From a virus, in IMG/VR virus record IMGVR_UViG_3300025728_000005, positions 1 to 48,063 of that record: a stretch of 48,063 nucleotides of DNA; one strand, 5' to 3'. Under the pieces are notes generated by a model that was given only the letters and a program-made list of their open reading frames with translations, had not been told where the DNA came from and did not search any database. This document shows, piece after piece, positions 16,775 to 25,893 of the stretch. Within the stretch, counting starts at the first letter, position 1. Every line of letters begins with the position of its first letter. Made by a program: the position numbers and the translations under genes.

Positions 16775-17613
16775 TGGCACGACAGCCTTTTAATACGCGC
16801 TGGGCTCAGGGCGTGGAAACCGAGGACAACCTGAACAGCTTCAAGCTTCCCGGGGATGTGCGTATTTCCACCGGCTGGGAAGGTGGACAGGACAAGGATG
16901 CCCCTCCGGCCGGGCAGGAAAACTGGTGGCATAACCGGGTCGACACGGCGCTGCAGGACATCGAGCGTCAAGGGGTGATGACCTGGCACGCCCAGGCGAT
17001 TTACGGCCTTGGCGCGCCCTGCTACGCCACTGACGGTTATTACTACGAGTCGCTGACCACCGCCAACACCAACAACAACCCGCTGACCAGCCCACTCTAC
17101 TGGCGGCAGATCGGCCAGACGCTGTACGCGAGTTTCAGCATTGCCGAATACAAGGACGTGGCACACAACGGCGCTCCCGATAATGGCTGGCTGAAGTGTG
17201 TTGGCGCGGTCCTGCTGCGATCGGCCTACCCGAAGCTGTTTGCCGTCATCGGCACGACCTACAACACCGGTGGCGAGCTGAGCACGCAATTCCGCCTGCC
17301 GGATTGGCGCGGTATATTCCCTCGCTTTCTGGACGATGGTCGCGGCATCAACACCGGTCGAACCCTCAGCAACATCATCGAGCCCAGTCAGAACCTGGCG
17401 CATACCCACGGTGTAAATGACCCAAGCCACACGCATGGGTACGCCTCAGCCGCATTTGGCACGGAGATGCAGGGCGGCGGCACCAACAGCTACGCCAGAC
17501 CGGTCTTCGGCCAGACTAGCAACGCCACTACAGGCATCAGCATCCAGTCTGCCGGTGGCGCTGAAGCTCGCCCCTCCAACCTCGCGCAAGTTCGTTGGAT
17601 TCGATACCTATGA
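16774..17613 (+). CDS. Tail fibre / collar-domain protein
   Basis: This 279-residue protein has an attachment domain of about 120 residues and a C-terminal phage tail collar-type domain (about residues 140-279) with DNGWLKCVGAVLLRSAYPKLFAVIG, FRLPDWRGIFPRFLDDGRG and His-rich turns (HTHGVNDPSHTHGY), ending in the NLAQVRWIRYL strand. Such domains form receptor-binding tips. A small probable fibre chaperone follows. Confidence 0.82.
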   Translation: MARQPFNTRWAQGVETEDNLNSFKLPGDVRISTGWEGGQDKDAPPAGQENWWHNRVDTALQDIERQGVMTWHAQAIYGLGAPCYATDGYYYESLTTANTNNNPLTSPLYWRQIGQTLYASFSIAEYKDVAHNGAPDNGWLKCVGAVLLRSAYPKLFAVIGTTYNTGGELSTQFRLPDWRGIFPRFLDDGRGINTGRTLSNIIEPSQNLAHTHGVNDPSHTHGYASAAFGTEMQGGGTNSYARPVFGQTSNATTGISIQSAGGAEARPSNLAQVRWIRYL

Positions 17614-17807
17614 GCCAGAAGACCGTTTACCAATACGACGCCAACGGCTGGTACGTGGGCGAAACGCTGGCCGATGCCGATCCGGTCGTGATCGGTAGTT
17701 GGCTGATCCCGGCCGGCTGCGTCGACGTCAAACCACCACTCTTTACCGCCGGCAAGATCCCCAAATGGGTCGGCTATAAGTGGAAACTCATAACCCCGCA
17801 GGTGTGA
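17610..17807 (+). CDS. Small tail protein, probable fibre assembly chaperone
   Basis: This 65-residue protein starts at ATG 17610 in a four-base overlap with the fibre stop. It begins KTVYQYDANGWYVGET and ends with KWVGYKWKLI. Short proteins with this Tyr/Trp-rich outline follow tail fibres in many Pseudomonas phages and are annotated as tail proteins or fibre chaperones. Confidence 0.65.
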   Translation: MSQKTVYQYDANGWYVGETLADADPVVIGSWLIPAGCVDVKPPLFTAGKIPKWVGYKWKLITPQV

Positions 17808-17809
17808 AT

Positions 17810-18259
17810 ATGGAAAGGCCAAAGAAGCGTCGTTTCACTGACAAAATGGAGGCGTTCTGTCTCGCCTACATGGAGACGGGCAACGCTTCCGAGTCCTACC
17901 GCCGCACCTACAATGTCGCCAACATGGCCGAGAAGAGCATGCAGCGCGAGGGCTGGAACCTGTTTCAACGGCCGCAGGTGCAGGAGCGGCTGGCTGAGCT
18001 AAGGGAAAAGGTCATGGACAGGCATAACATCACCGTCGATACGCTGCTGGCCGAACTGGAAGAGGCACGCCAGAAGGCCATGAATGCCGAGACACCTCAA
18101 GCCTCGGCCGCCGTCTCGGCCACCATGGGCAAGGCCAAGCTGCTAGGCCTGGACAAGAAGATTGTCGAAATCACCGGCAAGAACGGCGGCGACATCAAGA
18201 CCAGTTCCACCGTGACCGTGTCCGAGAAGGTCATGAACTCCATCATTGATCGCCTATGA
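17810..18259 (+). CDS. terS: Terminase small subunit
   Basis: This 149-residue protein begins at ATG 17810. Its N-terminal part (KKRRFTDKMEAFCLAYMETGNASESYRR) is the terminase_2-type helix-turn-helix that recognises the packaging site, followed by a coiled-coil oligomerisation region and a Thr/Val-rich tail. It overlaps the large subunit by four bases. An earlier ATG at 17780 lies inside the previous gene and was not chosen. Confidence 0.88.
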   Translation: MERPKKRRFTDKMEAFCLAYMETGNASESYRRTYNVANMAEKSMQREGWNLFQRPQVQERLAELREKVMDRHNITVDTLLAELEEARQKAMNAETPQASAAVSATMGKAKLLGLDKKIVEITGKNGGDIKTSSTVTVSEKVMNSIIDRL

Positions 18260-19866
18260 GCGCCCTGCTCGATTGGGACTCAATGGATGACGCGGAAAAG
18301 CAGGCGGTCAAGATTATTGGCGAGCATTCGCCGCTGTCCTTCATGCGCGTCTTTTTCCAGTTGAACCAGGGCATGAAGATGCTCTGCAACTGGCACCACC
18401 GCTACATGGATCACACCGCGCTCAAGGTATTGTCGGGCGAGCTGAAGAACGTCGTGTTCAACATGCCGCCGGGCGGTACCAAGACCGAATACTGGTCGAT
18501 TCACCTGCCCGCCTACGCCATGACCGTGCTCGACCGGACGCGCACGCTCAACGTCTCCTACTCGAAATCCCTGGTCGAGGAAAACTCGAACCGCATCAAG
18601 TCGATTATCACCAGCGACGAATACCAAGGCCTATGGCCGTGCGCGCTGGGTAAGGCTGACGTGGCCAACTGGGTCGTTACCGATGATCGCGGGCGCAACA
18701 AGCACCAGATCTTCAGCCGCTCCACTGGCGGGCAGATCACCGGTGTGCGTGGCGGCTACATCTCCGAAGGCTTCACCGGATTCATTAATCTGGACGACCC
18801 GGAGAAGGCCGACAGCGCGTTCAGCGCGACCATGCGGGCCAAGGCGCAGCGGATTGTCACCAACACCCTGCGCAGTCGTCGGGCGTCACCAGACACCCCG
18901 GTGATCTGCACCCAGCAGCGCCTGCACACGGATGACGTGTCGGGCTTCCTGCTCAAGGGTGGCATGGGCCTGGACTTCAGCCACATCAAAGTTCCGGCGC
19001 TGGTCACTCGCGAATACATCGCCAGTCTGCCGGATGAGATTCGCGAACACGCCGAGCGTGACGTTTTTAGCAGTCCGTCAATCGTCCGTGGCGGCGTCGA
19101 ATACTGGTCCTACTGGCCCGCCAAGGAAACCGTTGCCGACTTGATGGCGCTGTGGGATCGCGACCCGTACACGATGGTCAGCCAGTACCAGCAGGAGCCG
19201 GTGGCGCTGACTGGCGGCATGATCGACGCCGACTGGTTCAAGACCTATCAGCAATTGCCTTTTCTGGTCTGGCGCGGCGTGTACGTCGACACCGCACAGA
19301 AAACCGGCGAGCAGCACGACTATTCAGTATTCAGTCATTGCGGCCTGGGCGTCGACGGCAACCTGTACATCATCGAGATTCACCGCGGCAAGTACGACGC
19401 TGGCGACCTTGAGACGACCGCGCTGCGCCTGTGGCAACAGTGGAAAACCTGGGACCAATTCCACCCGGCCGCGCTGCGCTACATGCGCGTCGAGGACAAG
19501 TCGAGCGGCACCGGCCTGATTCAGACCATCAGCAAAAAGGGCTCGATTCCGATCGAGGCGCAGCCACGTGGTCCGGCGGCCAACAAGGTCACGCGCTGCA
19601 TGGATGCCGTGCCATGGTTCAAGTCGGGTCGGGTATTCGTCCCAGCCATCTACGACGACCAAGGCCGCAAGCTGGAGCACGTCAAGGATCATCGTGGCGA
19701 GATCATCGCCTCGACGGACTGGGTCACGCCCTTTCTCACCGAGGCTTCGGCCTTCACCGCCGACGACAGCCACGACTTCGACGATCAGGTCGACACCATC
19801 TTCGACGCGGTGGCCGACATGCTGATCAGCAATAACGGCGAATTCTTCTCCGGCAACTGGCTGTAA
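18256..19866 (+). CDS. terL: Terminase large subunit
   Basis: This is the packaging ATPase and nuclease, 536 residues. The Walker A-like loop is NMPPGGTKTE at 69-78 and the Walker B-type FINLDD at 176-181. The RNase H-like nuclease begins at VYVDTAQK (Asp345) with Asp355 in HDYSVF, and the last acidic cluster DDSHDFDDQVD lies near the C-terminus. It pumps DNA through the portal and cuts it. It is unusual that terminase lies after the tail genes instead of before the portal. Confidence 0.92.
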   Translation: MSALLDWDSMDDAEKQAVKIIGEHSPLSFMRVFFQLNQGMKMLCNWHHRYMDHTALKVLSGELKNVVFNMPPGGTKTEYWSIHLPAYAMTVLDRTRTLNVSYSKSLVEENSNRIKSIITSDEYQGLWPCALGKADVANWVVTDDRGRNKHQIFSRSTGGQITGVRGGYISEGFTGFINLDDPEKADSAFSATMRAKAQRIVTNTLRSRRASPDTPVICTQQRLHTDDVSGFLLKGGMGLDFSHIKVPALVTREYIASLPDEIREHAERDVFSSPSIVRGGVEYWSYWPAKETVADLMALWDRDPYTMVSQYQQEPVALTGGMIDADWFKTYQQLPFLVWRGVYVDTAQKTGEQHDYSVFSHCGLGVDGNLYIIEIHRGKYDAGDLETTALRLWQQWKTWDQFHPAALRYMRVEDKSSGTGLIQTISKKGSIPIEAQPRGPAANKVTRCMDAVPWFKSGRVFVPAIYDDQGRKLEHVKDHRGEIIASTDWVTPFLTEASAFTADDSHDFDDQVDTIFDAVADMLISNNGEFFSGNWL

Positions 19867-19919
19867 CCCTACCGACCTTCTCGGGTCGCACTCATTAAAT
19901 TCGCCCCAAGGAAATACGC

Positions 19920-22385
19920 ATGGCCAACCAGACCCAGCGGCTTGAACTCGCCACGGTTAACGCAGAACTCGGCAGCCACATTCTTTTCCGGTTCGCCAAT
20001 GACGCCGTTGGCGCCGCTCTGATTCCGACCGACTCCGGCGACATCAAAAACCTGAAGCAGGTCGTTGTCGATATCCAGGCGGATGGTGCGGAAAAGATCA
20101 GCTTCGCCACCACGATCTATCCGACCACGGCGGCCGGTATTGCCGCGACTACGGATGGCGCTATTTTTCTGGTGAAGTCGTCTGATCCGGACGAGATTTA
20201 TGCCGTCTACAGCAACACGGCTGGCGTAGCAGTGGATACCGGGAAGCGTGCGCTGTCGGCGACGGCTATCCAGGCGGCCATGGATGCATCGGCAGCGTCG
20301 GCCAGTGCGGCTGCAGTCTCGGCCGCGACGGCAGCCACCCGTGTAGCGCCATTCCTTGGCACCTTTGCATCGGCGCCAACCCTGCGCGGTGACGGCTCTG
20401 CGCTGCAAATCGGCGACCGCTACTTCAATAGTGGCGACGACACCGAATACCTCTACAGGTCGGCAGGCTGGGAGCCGAGCAATGTCGACTGGGATGATCT
20501 GGCGACCGCCACCGGACTCGTTTCCGTGTCGGCCATGCGCGCCCTCAGCACCATTTTTTTCACTCGCGCCGAGACGCTGGGGTATACCAGCGCTGGGGAT
20601 GGCGGCCACGGAAAGTATTATTTTATTCTTGATGCAACCCCGCCAACCGATAACGGCCTTACAGTCATTCACTCTGATGACGGTCGCGGCTACTGGATGC
20701 TAATCCATAGCGGAACAATCGACGTTAAGCAGGCTGGCGCACGGGCCGGGATCGACTGTGCGACTGCCTTTAGCAAAGTTGCTGCTGCAGTTGTGGCCAG
20801 CAATGGCGCGATCTCTCGCGTGGTGTTCTCTGCCGTTAGCGGAGGGCAATACACCGTCGGCAGCCAGGTACTGTTCAATTGCAGCCAGGTGACTTACGAG
20901 TTCCATGCAGATGTGGTCAATACGTCTACTGCATACACCACACCGCTGGTCTTTGCGCACGACATCAATGCTCAGCCGCTGGCAGCGCTATTTAACGTAA
21001 CCATCATCGGTAACGGTCATAAGTGGGACGGTAACGGTGCGGCTATTCTGGCGGTAATGGGGCTAGGGGCTGGGGTTCTGCCATCTACCTTTCCGGCACC
21101 GATGTTTAACTACATCGACAACCTCAAGATTCATGAGGTCGACTTTGCTAACGGCGTGTATGACAGCCTCAATCTGAGGCAGTGCCGTAACCACAAGATC
21201 AGCAAGTGCATTTTTCGTGATGCTACGCAGTACCTGGCCAACGGCCTGAACATCACCACTAACTGGGCGACGTATATTCGTGGCGATTACCGCACCTATA
21301 GTCACGGAGTGGTTGAAGATTGCGTTGCTTACAATAACTCATCGATGGGGATGACCTATTACCACTGTAGCGGCGGTACATGCAGAGGATGTATTGCCAA
21401 TAATAATGGCCTTAACAATGGGTCCGGTGGGTCAGGAAGCGGCTTCAGCTACGAGTCACCATCGGGCTCTGTGTCGATCAAATATGCAGATGGCCGATTT
21501 GAAAATTGCCACGCTAACAACAACGGAATCAATGGCTACTACATCAATACGCCGGGAGTGACAGTCGATGCAGACTGCACTTCGATGGGTAACGGCGTAC
21601 TAGGCCTAACCAACGATGTCAGCGGCTTGCAGATGTGTGGGGTTGTGGTTTCTGGCGCCGACCAAGTCACTGTGCTCGGAATCCATACATTCAACGCTCG
21701 TCACGGGGCTTCCTTCCTCGGCGCCACTGGTCTACTGCCAACCTGGAACTGTGGCGGCGAGTACAGCGACAATGCTGGATGCGGTATCGCGATCCAGAGC
21801 ATTCATCGTGGCGGCATAAGCCCAGGGACCAAGCTTTTCAGGAACGGTCGAACCCTTGTTGGCGGACAGAACCTGCCAGCTCTCAGCGTGTCGAACTCGG
21901 CCTACAACAACATGGGCGGTTCATTCACGGCGGTTGGCCTGGAGTTTGACAGTAACGGCGCCCGAGATATCAACGTCGCGAACGTGCGCACGGTTGAAGT
22001 CGGCAACTGCAAATCCTACAACACCAACGACGTGCGCGGTACTACTGGCGGCACAGGCTACAACTTCGGCGCCATCACGACGCTGTTGCTGCACGACAAC
22101 TTCCTTGATGTGTCCGGTAACGGCTGGACCACTAACGGCTACATTATCAACAACGACGTCTCGGTCTGCTACCAGAAGAGCAACAAGTCCAATCAGGCGA
22201 CCGGCACGGTCATGACCAATAATGCCAGCACCAAGTTCGGTATTTCTAACGCCGCTCGAATGACGACTGGCACCCATACAACGCTGACAACCCTTCCGGC
22301 GACTGGCTCGGTTACGCTGGTCCAGCTAGCGGACTTCGTGGCCACTCTGGCCGAAGCGCAGAAAGATGGGTTGATGCAAGCGTAA
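19920..22385 (+). CDS. Tailspike / tail fibre with right-handed beta-helix
   Basis: This 821-residue protein has an N-terminal virion-binding region (about 1-120) with an Ala/Ser-rich link, a small domain around GDRYFNSGDDTEYLYRSAGWEP, then IDVKQAGARAGIDCATAFSKV, the usual entry to a parallel beta-helix. Residues about 290-760 are Asn/Gly-rich short strands, as in pectate-lyase-like tailspikes that bind or cleave surface polysaccharide. Base use is more AT-rich in this middle part than in the baseplate genes, suggesting a separately acquired receptor-binding region. AAGGAAAT precedes the ATG. Confidence 0.82.
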   Translation: MANQTQRLELATVNAELGSHILFRFANDAVGAALIPTDSGDIKNLKQVVVDIQADGAEKISFATTIYPTTAAGIAATTDGAIFLVKSSDPDEIYAVYSNTAGVAVDTGKRALSATAIQAAMDASAASASAAAVSAATAATRVAPFLGTFASAPTLRGDGSALQIGDRYFNSGDDTEYLYRSAGWEPSNVDWDDLATATGLVSVSAMRALSTIFFTRAETLGYTSAGDGGHGKYYFILDATPPTDNGLTVIHSDDGRGYWMLIHSGTIDVKQAGARAGIDCATAFSKVAAAVVASNGAISRVVFSAVSGGQYTVGSQVLFNCSQVTYEFHADVVNTSTAYTTPLVFAHDINAQPLAALFNVTIIGNGHKWDGNGAAILAVMGLGAGVLPSTFPAPMFNYIDNLKIHEVDFANGVYDSLNLRQCRNHKISKCIFRDATQYLANGLNITTNWATYIRGDYRTYSHGVVEDCVAYNNSSMGMTYYHCSGGTCRGCIANNNGLNNGSGGSGSGFSYESPSGSVSIKYADGRFENCHANNNGINGYYINTPGVTVDADCTSMGNGVLGLTNDVSGLQMCGVVVSGADQVTVLGIHTFNARHGASFLGATGLLPTWNCGGEYSDNAGCGIAIQSIHRGGISPGTKLFRNGRTLVGGQNLPALSVSNSAYNNMGGSFTAVGLEFDSNGARDINVANVRTVEVGNCKSYNTNDVRGTTGGTGYNFGAITTLLLHDNFLDVSGNGWTTNGYIINNDVSVCYQKSNKSNQATGTVMTNNASTKFGISNAARMTTGTHTTLTTLPATGSVTLVQLADFVATLAEAQKDGLMQA

Positions 22386-22394
22386 TTCAAATAA

Positions 22395-22419
22395 CCCGCC
22401 ACCGCGCGGGCTTTCTTTT
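22395..22419 (+). terminator. Intrinsic terminator before the endolysin gene
   Basis: CCCGC (22395-22399) pairs with GCGGG (22406-22410) and CTTTCTTTT follows. It lies between tailspike and endolysin, close to the endolysin ribosome site, so it probably dampens rather than stops transcription into the endolysin gene. Confidence 0.65.
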
Positions 22420-22435
22420 CCCACGGGAGCAACCC

Positions 22436-23047
22436 ATGCCCATCACCCCGCAGCAACTGCTGCAGATACTCCCGAACGCCGGCCCAGTTGCCGGCGTTTT
22501 TGCGCCTGCGCTGAATGAGGCGATGGCGCGCTTCAAGATTGACACGCCATTGCGCGTGGCTGCGTTCATTGCCCAGGCAGGGCATGAGTCCGGCCAGTTG
22601 CGCTCATTGGTTGAAAACCTGAACTACAGCGCCGAGGCCTTGCTCCTCACCTGGCCGAAGCGCTTCACTCCGCAGATGGCGGCAGCAGTGGCACGCAAGC
22701 CTGAGCAGATCGCCAACATCGTCTATGCCTCGCGCATGGGTAATGGGCCTGCTGTGACGGGTGACGGCTTCAAATACCGCGGTCGTGGCCTGATTCAGGT
22801 CACTGGCTGGCTGAACTATCAGGCCTGTGGTCAGGCCCTGAGCCTCGACCTGCTGACCAAGCCTGAACTGCTGGAGCAGCCGGTATATGCCGCTCTGTCG
22901 GCCGCGTGGTTCTGGTCGAGCAATGGGCTGAATGAACTGGCGGATGCTGAGCGGTTTTCAGCAATTACTCAGCGCATCAATGGCGGACAAAACGGCGCCG
23001 CTGATCGACTGGAGATCTATCAGCGCGCCCTGAAGGTGCTGGCGTAG
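22436..23047 (+). CDS. Endolysin, glycoside hydrolase family 19 (chitinase-like)
   Basis: This 203-residue protein hydrolyses peptidoglycan at lysis. The GH19 motif AGHESGQL places the catalytic Glu at residue 51; FKYRGRGLIQVTGWLNY (112-128) is the second conserved block, followed by AAWFWSSNGLNELAD and ITQRINGG. No signal peptide is seen, so export depends on the holin. It closes the late operon, far from holin and Rz/Rz1, and converges with the leftward gene at 23050 with two bases between the stops. Confidence 0.9.
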   Translation: MPITPQQLLQILPNAGPVAGVFAPALNEAMARFKIDTPLRVAAFIAQAGHESGQLRSLVENLNYSAEALLLTWPKRFTPQMAAAVARKPEQIANIVYASRMGNGPAVTGDGFKYRGRGLIQVTGWLNYQACGQALSLDLLTKPELLEQPVYAALSAAWFWSSNGLNELADAERFSAITQRINGGQNGAADRLEIYQRALKVLA

Positions 23048-23049
23048 GG

Positions 23050-23685
23050 TCATTGATTCAGCTCCTTGACCTTGTCGATGCAGGCGTTATGCGCGACGGC
23101 TTTGTCATGATCAGATGCATAGGTCGCGGGCAGCCCCGGGTAATCTGAGTGCTTCGGCAGGGGGAGGTAGTCTGGCAGCACCACCGCTGCCGGCGCGGGC
23201 GGCGCTACCGGCGAACGATAAACCCCGAATGCTCCGGGACAGGTAAATGTGCATTTCACAAGATTGTTCGGCGTCCCTTCGTTTCGCATGTAGGCGATCG
23301 GTTCCTGCCGTGGTGCCCCCTTCTGAAGCCACTCAATCAACTGAGCCTGCTGTGCCACGGTAGCCTTGAGCGCTACAAGTTCCATCGCTTGCGGGTCGTT
23401 CAGGACTTTTATGATTGGGTGTTTAGGTGGCGGCTCTCTGTATAGCGGCGCACCTTTGATGTAGTCATATTCGTGCTGGGCGTCTGGCTTCAACCAAAGG
23501 TTATCTAGCCGTCGATCTTCGATCTGAGTTCCAAGTGAAGTTCCTTGATATTCCCAGTAAGCCGGCTCGCTCAGCCCCGCTTCCTGAGCGAGAACGGCGC
23601 GGAGTTCGTCTTCTGCTTCATACAGCGAGGTAGGGTTTAAAACCCGCTCCAGAAGCTCCCGCTTCACCATCACAAATTCGCTCAT
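23050..23685 (-). CDS. Hypothetical early protein
   Basis: This 211-residue protein is the last gene of the leftward operon. It has an N-terminal helix (VMVKRELLERVLNP), a Pro-rich middle and a C-terminal DYLPLPKHSDYP...DHDKAVAHNACIDKVKEL block that I know from variable Pseudomonas phage accessory proteins (Ea22-like build). Function unknown. Its start overlaps the stop of the next gene upstream. Confidence 0.7.
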   Translation of the reverse strand: MSEFVMVKRELLERVLNPTSLYEAEDELRAVLAQEAGLSEPAYWEYQGTSLGTQIEDRRLDNLWLKPDAQHEYDYIKGAPLYREPPPKHPIIKVLNDPQAMELVALKATVAQQAQLIEWLQKGAPRQEPIAYMRNEGTPNNLVKCTFTCPGAFGVYRSPVAPPAPAAVVLPDYLPLPKHSDYPGLPATYASDHDKAVAHNACIDKVKELNQ

Positions 23686-23996
23686 GGCTTTTCTCCGATT
23701 GCAAACGATCGATAGTCTTCACTGCCGGAAGCTGTGTGTTCAAGATTTCCAACTCGGTTAGTGTGGAACTCGCCCATCGGCAGAAAAATGCGCTCGAATT
23801 GGTGGTGCCACACGCCGTACCCCGTCGGGTGTTTATTGCCTACATATGCGACCGGCCCGCAGGCGCTGCACAGTCGCATCCCTTCGCGTTCCGGGGCGTA
23901 GGACCAATCGAAGCTTTTGGATACGGGCTTGAACCCCTGACACGACAGCGCCGTATTCTCACAGCAGCCGCATACTTCACATTGAAACAAGCTCAT
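23682..23996 (-). CDS. Hypothetical protein with Cys clusters (putative zinc binding)
   Basis: This 104-residue protein begins FQCEVCGCCENTALSC and has a second pair in LCSACG near residue 42, so two Cys pairs could bind zinc. The rest has no recognised fold. It is read with overlapping stops and starts within the leftward accessory block. Confidence 0.68.
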   Translation of the reverse strand: MSLFQCEVCGCCENTALSCQGFKPVSKSFDWSYAPEREGMRLCSACGPVAYVGNKHPTGYGVWHHQFERIFLPMGEFHTNRVGNLEHTASGSEDYRSFAIGEKP

Positions 23997-24586
23997 GACT
24001 TGGCCTCTTCGGGTTTGGTGAGGGCGGCTTCTACTGGCTCACCGATCAAGATCGCCAGCGCTTCGTAGTCAGCACGCGTTATTTCAATGACGCCTGTTTC
24101 TGCGTCTTCACTTGAATCGTCGAGAGCCCTGAATATTGCACGCTCAAGAGTGGCGCTCCACTGCTCGGCATGGGTCATTCGCCGCTCGGCGTCCGAAAGG
24201 CGCTGTTGTGCGTCTGAAAGCTCGTTGTGCATATCAGTTATCGCATGCTCAAGTGCCTCAGATACCGGGCCTTTCCCAGCGTGCTCGGCCCACTCTCTGC
24301 TTTCCAGCATGCAGGTTATTGACTTGCACGCGGCCATCTCTTCCCGCAAAGCAGCGAGCTGGGATAGGGCGGTGTCACGATCTGCGTGCAATTTCTTGAA
24401 ATACTCGACAAGCGTCTGGCCGGTTTCATTACTCGCCAGCGTTTCAGCGAGCGGGATCGTTGCGCTCACTGCGCCAACCATATGCCGCCACTGATCGCGG
24501 TCATATTCCATCGCGTCAAAATCTTCCTCGCGCACGCATCTGATGTTTTGTGCTTCCTCACACCAGAACCTTTGAACCTTCTTCAT
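23993..24586 (-). CDS. Hypothetical coiled-coil protein
   Basis: This 197-residue protein has a Trp/Cys-containing start (KKVQRFWCEEAQNIRCV) and a long central coiled coil (about residues 65-150, rich in Glu, Ala, Arg), then an acidic C-terminal part. No family recognised. It overlaps the downstream gene by four bases. Confidence 0.68.
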   Translation of the reverse strand: MKKVQRFWCEEAQNIRCVREEDFDAMEYDRDQWRHMVGAVSATIPLAETLASNETGQTLVEYFKKLHADRDTALSQLAALREEMAACKSITCMLESREWAEHAGKGPVSEALEHAITDMHNELSDAQQRLSDAERRMTHAEQWSATLERAIFRALDDSSEDAETGVIEITRADYEALAILIGEPVEAALTKPEEAKS

Positions 24587-24637
24587 TCCAAAATCTCCCT
24601 CATTCGATAATCGACCCGGTGCCGGAGTGGCTGTGGG

Positions 24638-24799
24638 TCACACCTGAGCAGCCATCTTTACCCGCTGCGCCTTGTCCCAGCCCATCTGCCAGCGCTCCCG
24701 TGAAAACGGTGCAGCGTCCTTGTCGAAAGGGTTCTTGTCGGCAGCAACACCCTTAAGAAATGCCGCATAACCCTGCTCGAACGCCATCAGCTTTTGCAT
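24638..24799 (-). CDS. RMF/CrpP-like ribosome modulation protein
   Basis: This 53-residue protein has a perfect AGGAGGTGAC ribosome site just before ATG 24799. The pattern FEQGYAAFLKG..., NPF, then ERWQMGWDKAQR aligns by eye with ribosome modulation factor of enterobacteria and pseudomonads (RGYQAG..CPY..QWLGGWREA), whose product dimerises 70S ribosomes into inactive 100S particles. In the related CrpP group a quinolone-related function was proposed. In a phage it might adjust host translation. It follows the serine recombinase gene after 19 bases. Confidence 0.72.
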   Translation of the reverse strand: MQKLMAFEQGYAAFLKGVAADKNPFDKDAAPFSRERWQMGWDKAQRVKMAAQV

Positions 24800-24818
24800 G
24801 GTCACCTCCTGGTGATCG

Positions 24819-25427
24819 TTATTCGTCGGTTTTGTCGCGAATCTTGGCTACTGTGGTCGGGCTGCACTCGGCCAATTCGGCCACTCTCTTCACCGATAGC
24901 GTCTTGTCGGTCAGCAGCGCCCTCACCCTTGCGTGCAGCAGCGCATCGACCGGCCTGCCCTTGTACTTCCCCGCCTTCTTGCTTTCCGCGATCCCTTGAG
25001 CCTGTCGGGTAGCTCGCGTCTCCCAGTCATCCCTTGCCATCTGCATGGCGACCTTGAGCAGCATGTCCTGCACTGCATCGAGGATGATCCGGGCCATGCC
25101 GCCGGCTTGAATGTCGGACAGGTCGACAATTCCCGGCACCACCAGCTTCGCCCCCTTCCCTTTGATCGCCGCAATGATCGCTTCTGCCTCTGGCAATGGC
25201 GCCCGAGTGATGCGGTCCATCTTCTCTGCGATCACCACGTCACCCGGCTGCAAATCGGCAATCATCCGATTCAGTGCAGGTCGGTCAGCACTGGTGCCGC
25301 TCATCTTGTCCTCGTAAATCCCCGCGATGTAATAACCTTCATCCCTCGCCTTTCCTACCAATGCCCGCTGCCGCTCAAGATCCTGTTCGGCTGTGCTGAC
25401 GCGCAGGTACACCCTGGCATTCTTCAT
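24819..25427 (-). CDS. Small serine recombinase (resolvase/invertase family)
   Basis: This 202-residue protein has the catalytic domain of small serine recombinases: the nucleophile is Ser11 in YLRVSTAEQ, with the conserved Arg region EKMDRITR (Arg72 and Arg75), helix E around residues 100-135 and a C-terminal helix-turn-helix (VKRVAELAECSPTTVAKI). It is full length for a resolvase or invertase and too short for a large serine integrase. No invertible gene segment was seen nearby. The 130 bases before the gene include an AT-rich stretch where its sites could lie. Confidence 0.85.
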   Translation of the reverse strand: MKNARVYLRVSTAEQDLERQRALVGKARDEGYYIAGIYEDKMSGTSADRPALNRMIADLQPGDVVIAEKMDRITRAPLPEAEAIIAAIKGKGAKLVVPGIVDLSDIQAGGMARIILDAVQDMLLKVAMQMARDDWETRATRQAQGIAESKKAGKYKGRPVDALLHARVRALLTDKTLSVKRVAELAECSPTTVAKIRDKTDE

Positions 25428-25557
25428 AACCTGCTCACTCGTTGTTTTGAGTGGCCAGTAAATCAGAACACATTTAGGATCGTCAATATAAATATTTGCC
25501 TATTGGAAACATTGGGCCTGGAATCGCCTCGCCTGAGGCGTACCCAAAGTGAGAGGG

Positions 25558-25893
25558 TTATGCCGCATCCCGGATCAAACCGTGATTGAGCGCGTATCGG
25601 TGAGCCTTGCGCAGCCGCTCAGGGTCAAGATCCAGCTCCCGTCCAGCCCCCTTCCAGCTTGAGCCGCGACTTCTCATGTCGTGCGCCTTCTGGATGGAGT
25701 CGAGCGGGAATGCAGCAGGCTTGCCCGGCTTTCGGTCGTAGCCGTCGAGCCCCTTGCCGATCCCGTTGCGTACCAGATGCGATACCTGGGCCGCGATCAG
25801 CCGAGGATCGCCACCCAATCCTTCGGCTATACGCTTCCAGCAGCAGCCCTCCTGTCTGAGTTCGTAGGCTAGGGCCAGTTCGTCAAGGGTCAT
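25558..25893 (-). CDS. Hypothetical protein with two HTH-like repeats
   Basis: This 111-residue protein starts at ATG 25893, overlapping the previous stop (ATGA); the longer frame to 26175 lies inside the neighbouring gene. Two similar helical units are visible (LALAYELRQEGCCWKRIAEG and IQKAHDMRSRGSSWKGAGRE), each followed by a basic helix (SHLVRNGIG, HRYALNHGL), suggesting a tandem helix-turn-helix DNA-binding protein. Confidence 0.65.
   Translation of the reverse strand: MTLDELALAYELRQEGCCWKRIAEGLGGDPRLIAAQVSHLVRNGIGKGLDGYDRKPGKPAAFPLDSIQKAHDMRSRGSSWKGAGRELDLDPERLRKAHRYALNHGLIRDAA

Noticed and set aside
25525-25540. CGCCTC/GAGGCG hairpin as a terminator
   Set aside because: No U-tract follows on either strand; it may instead belong to recombinase sites.
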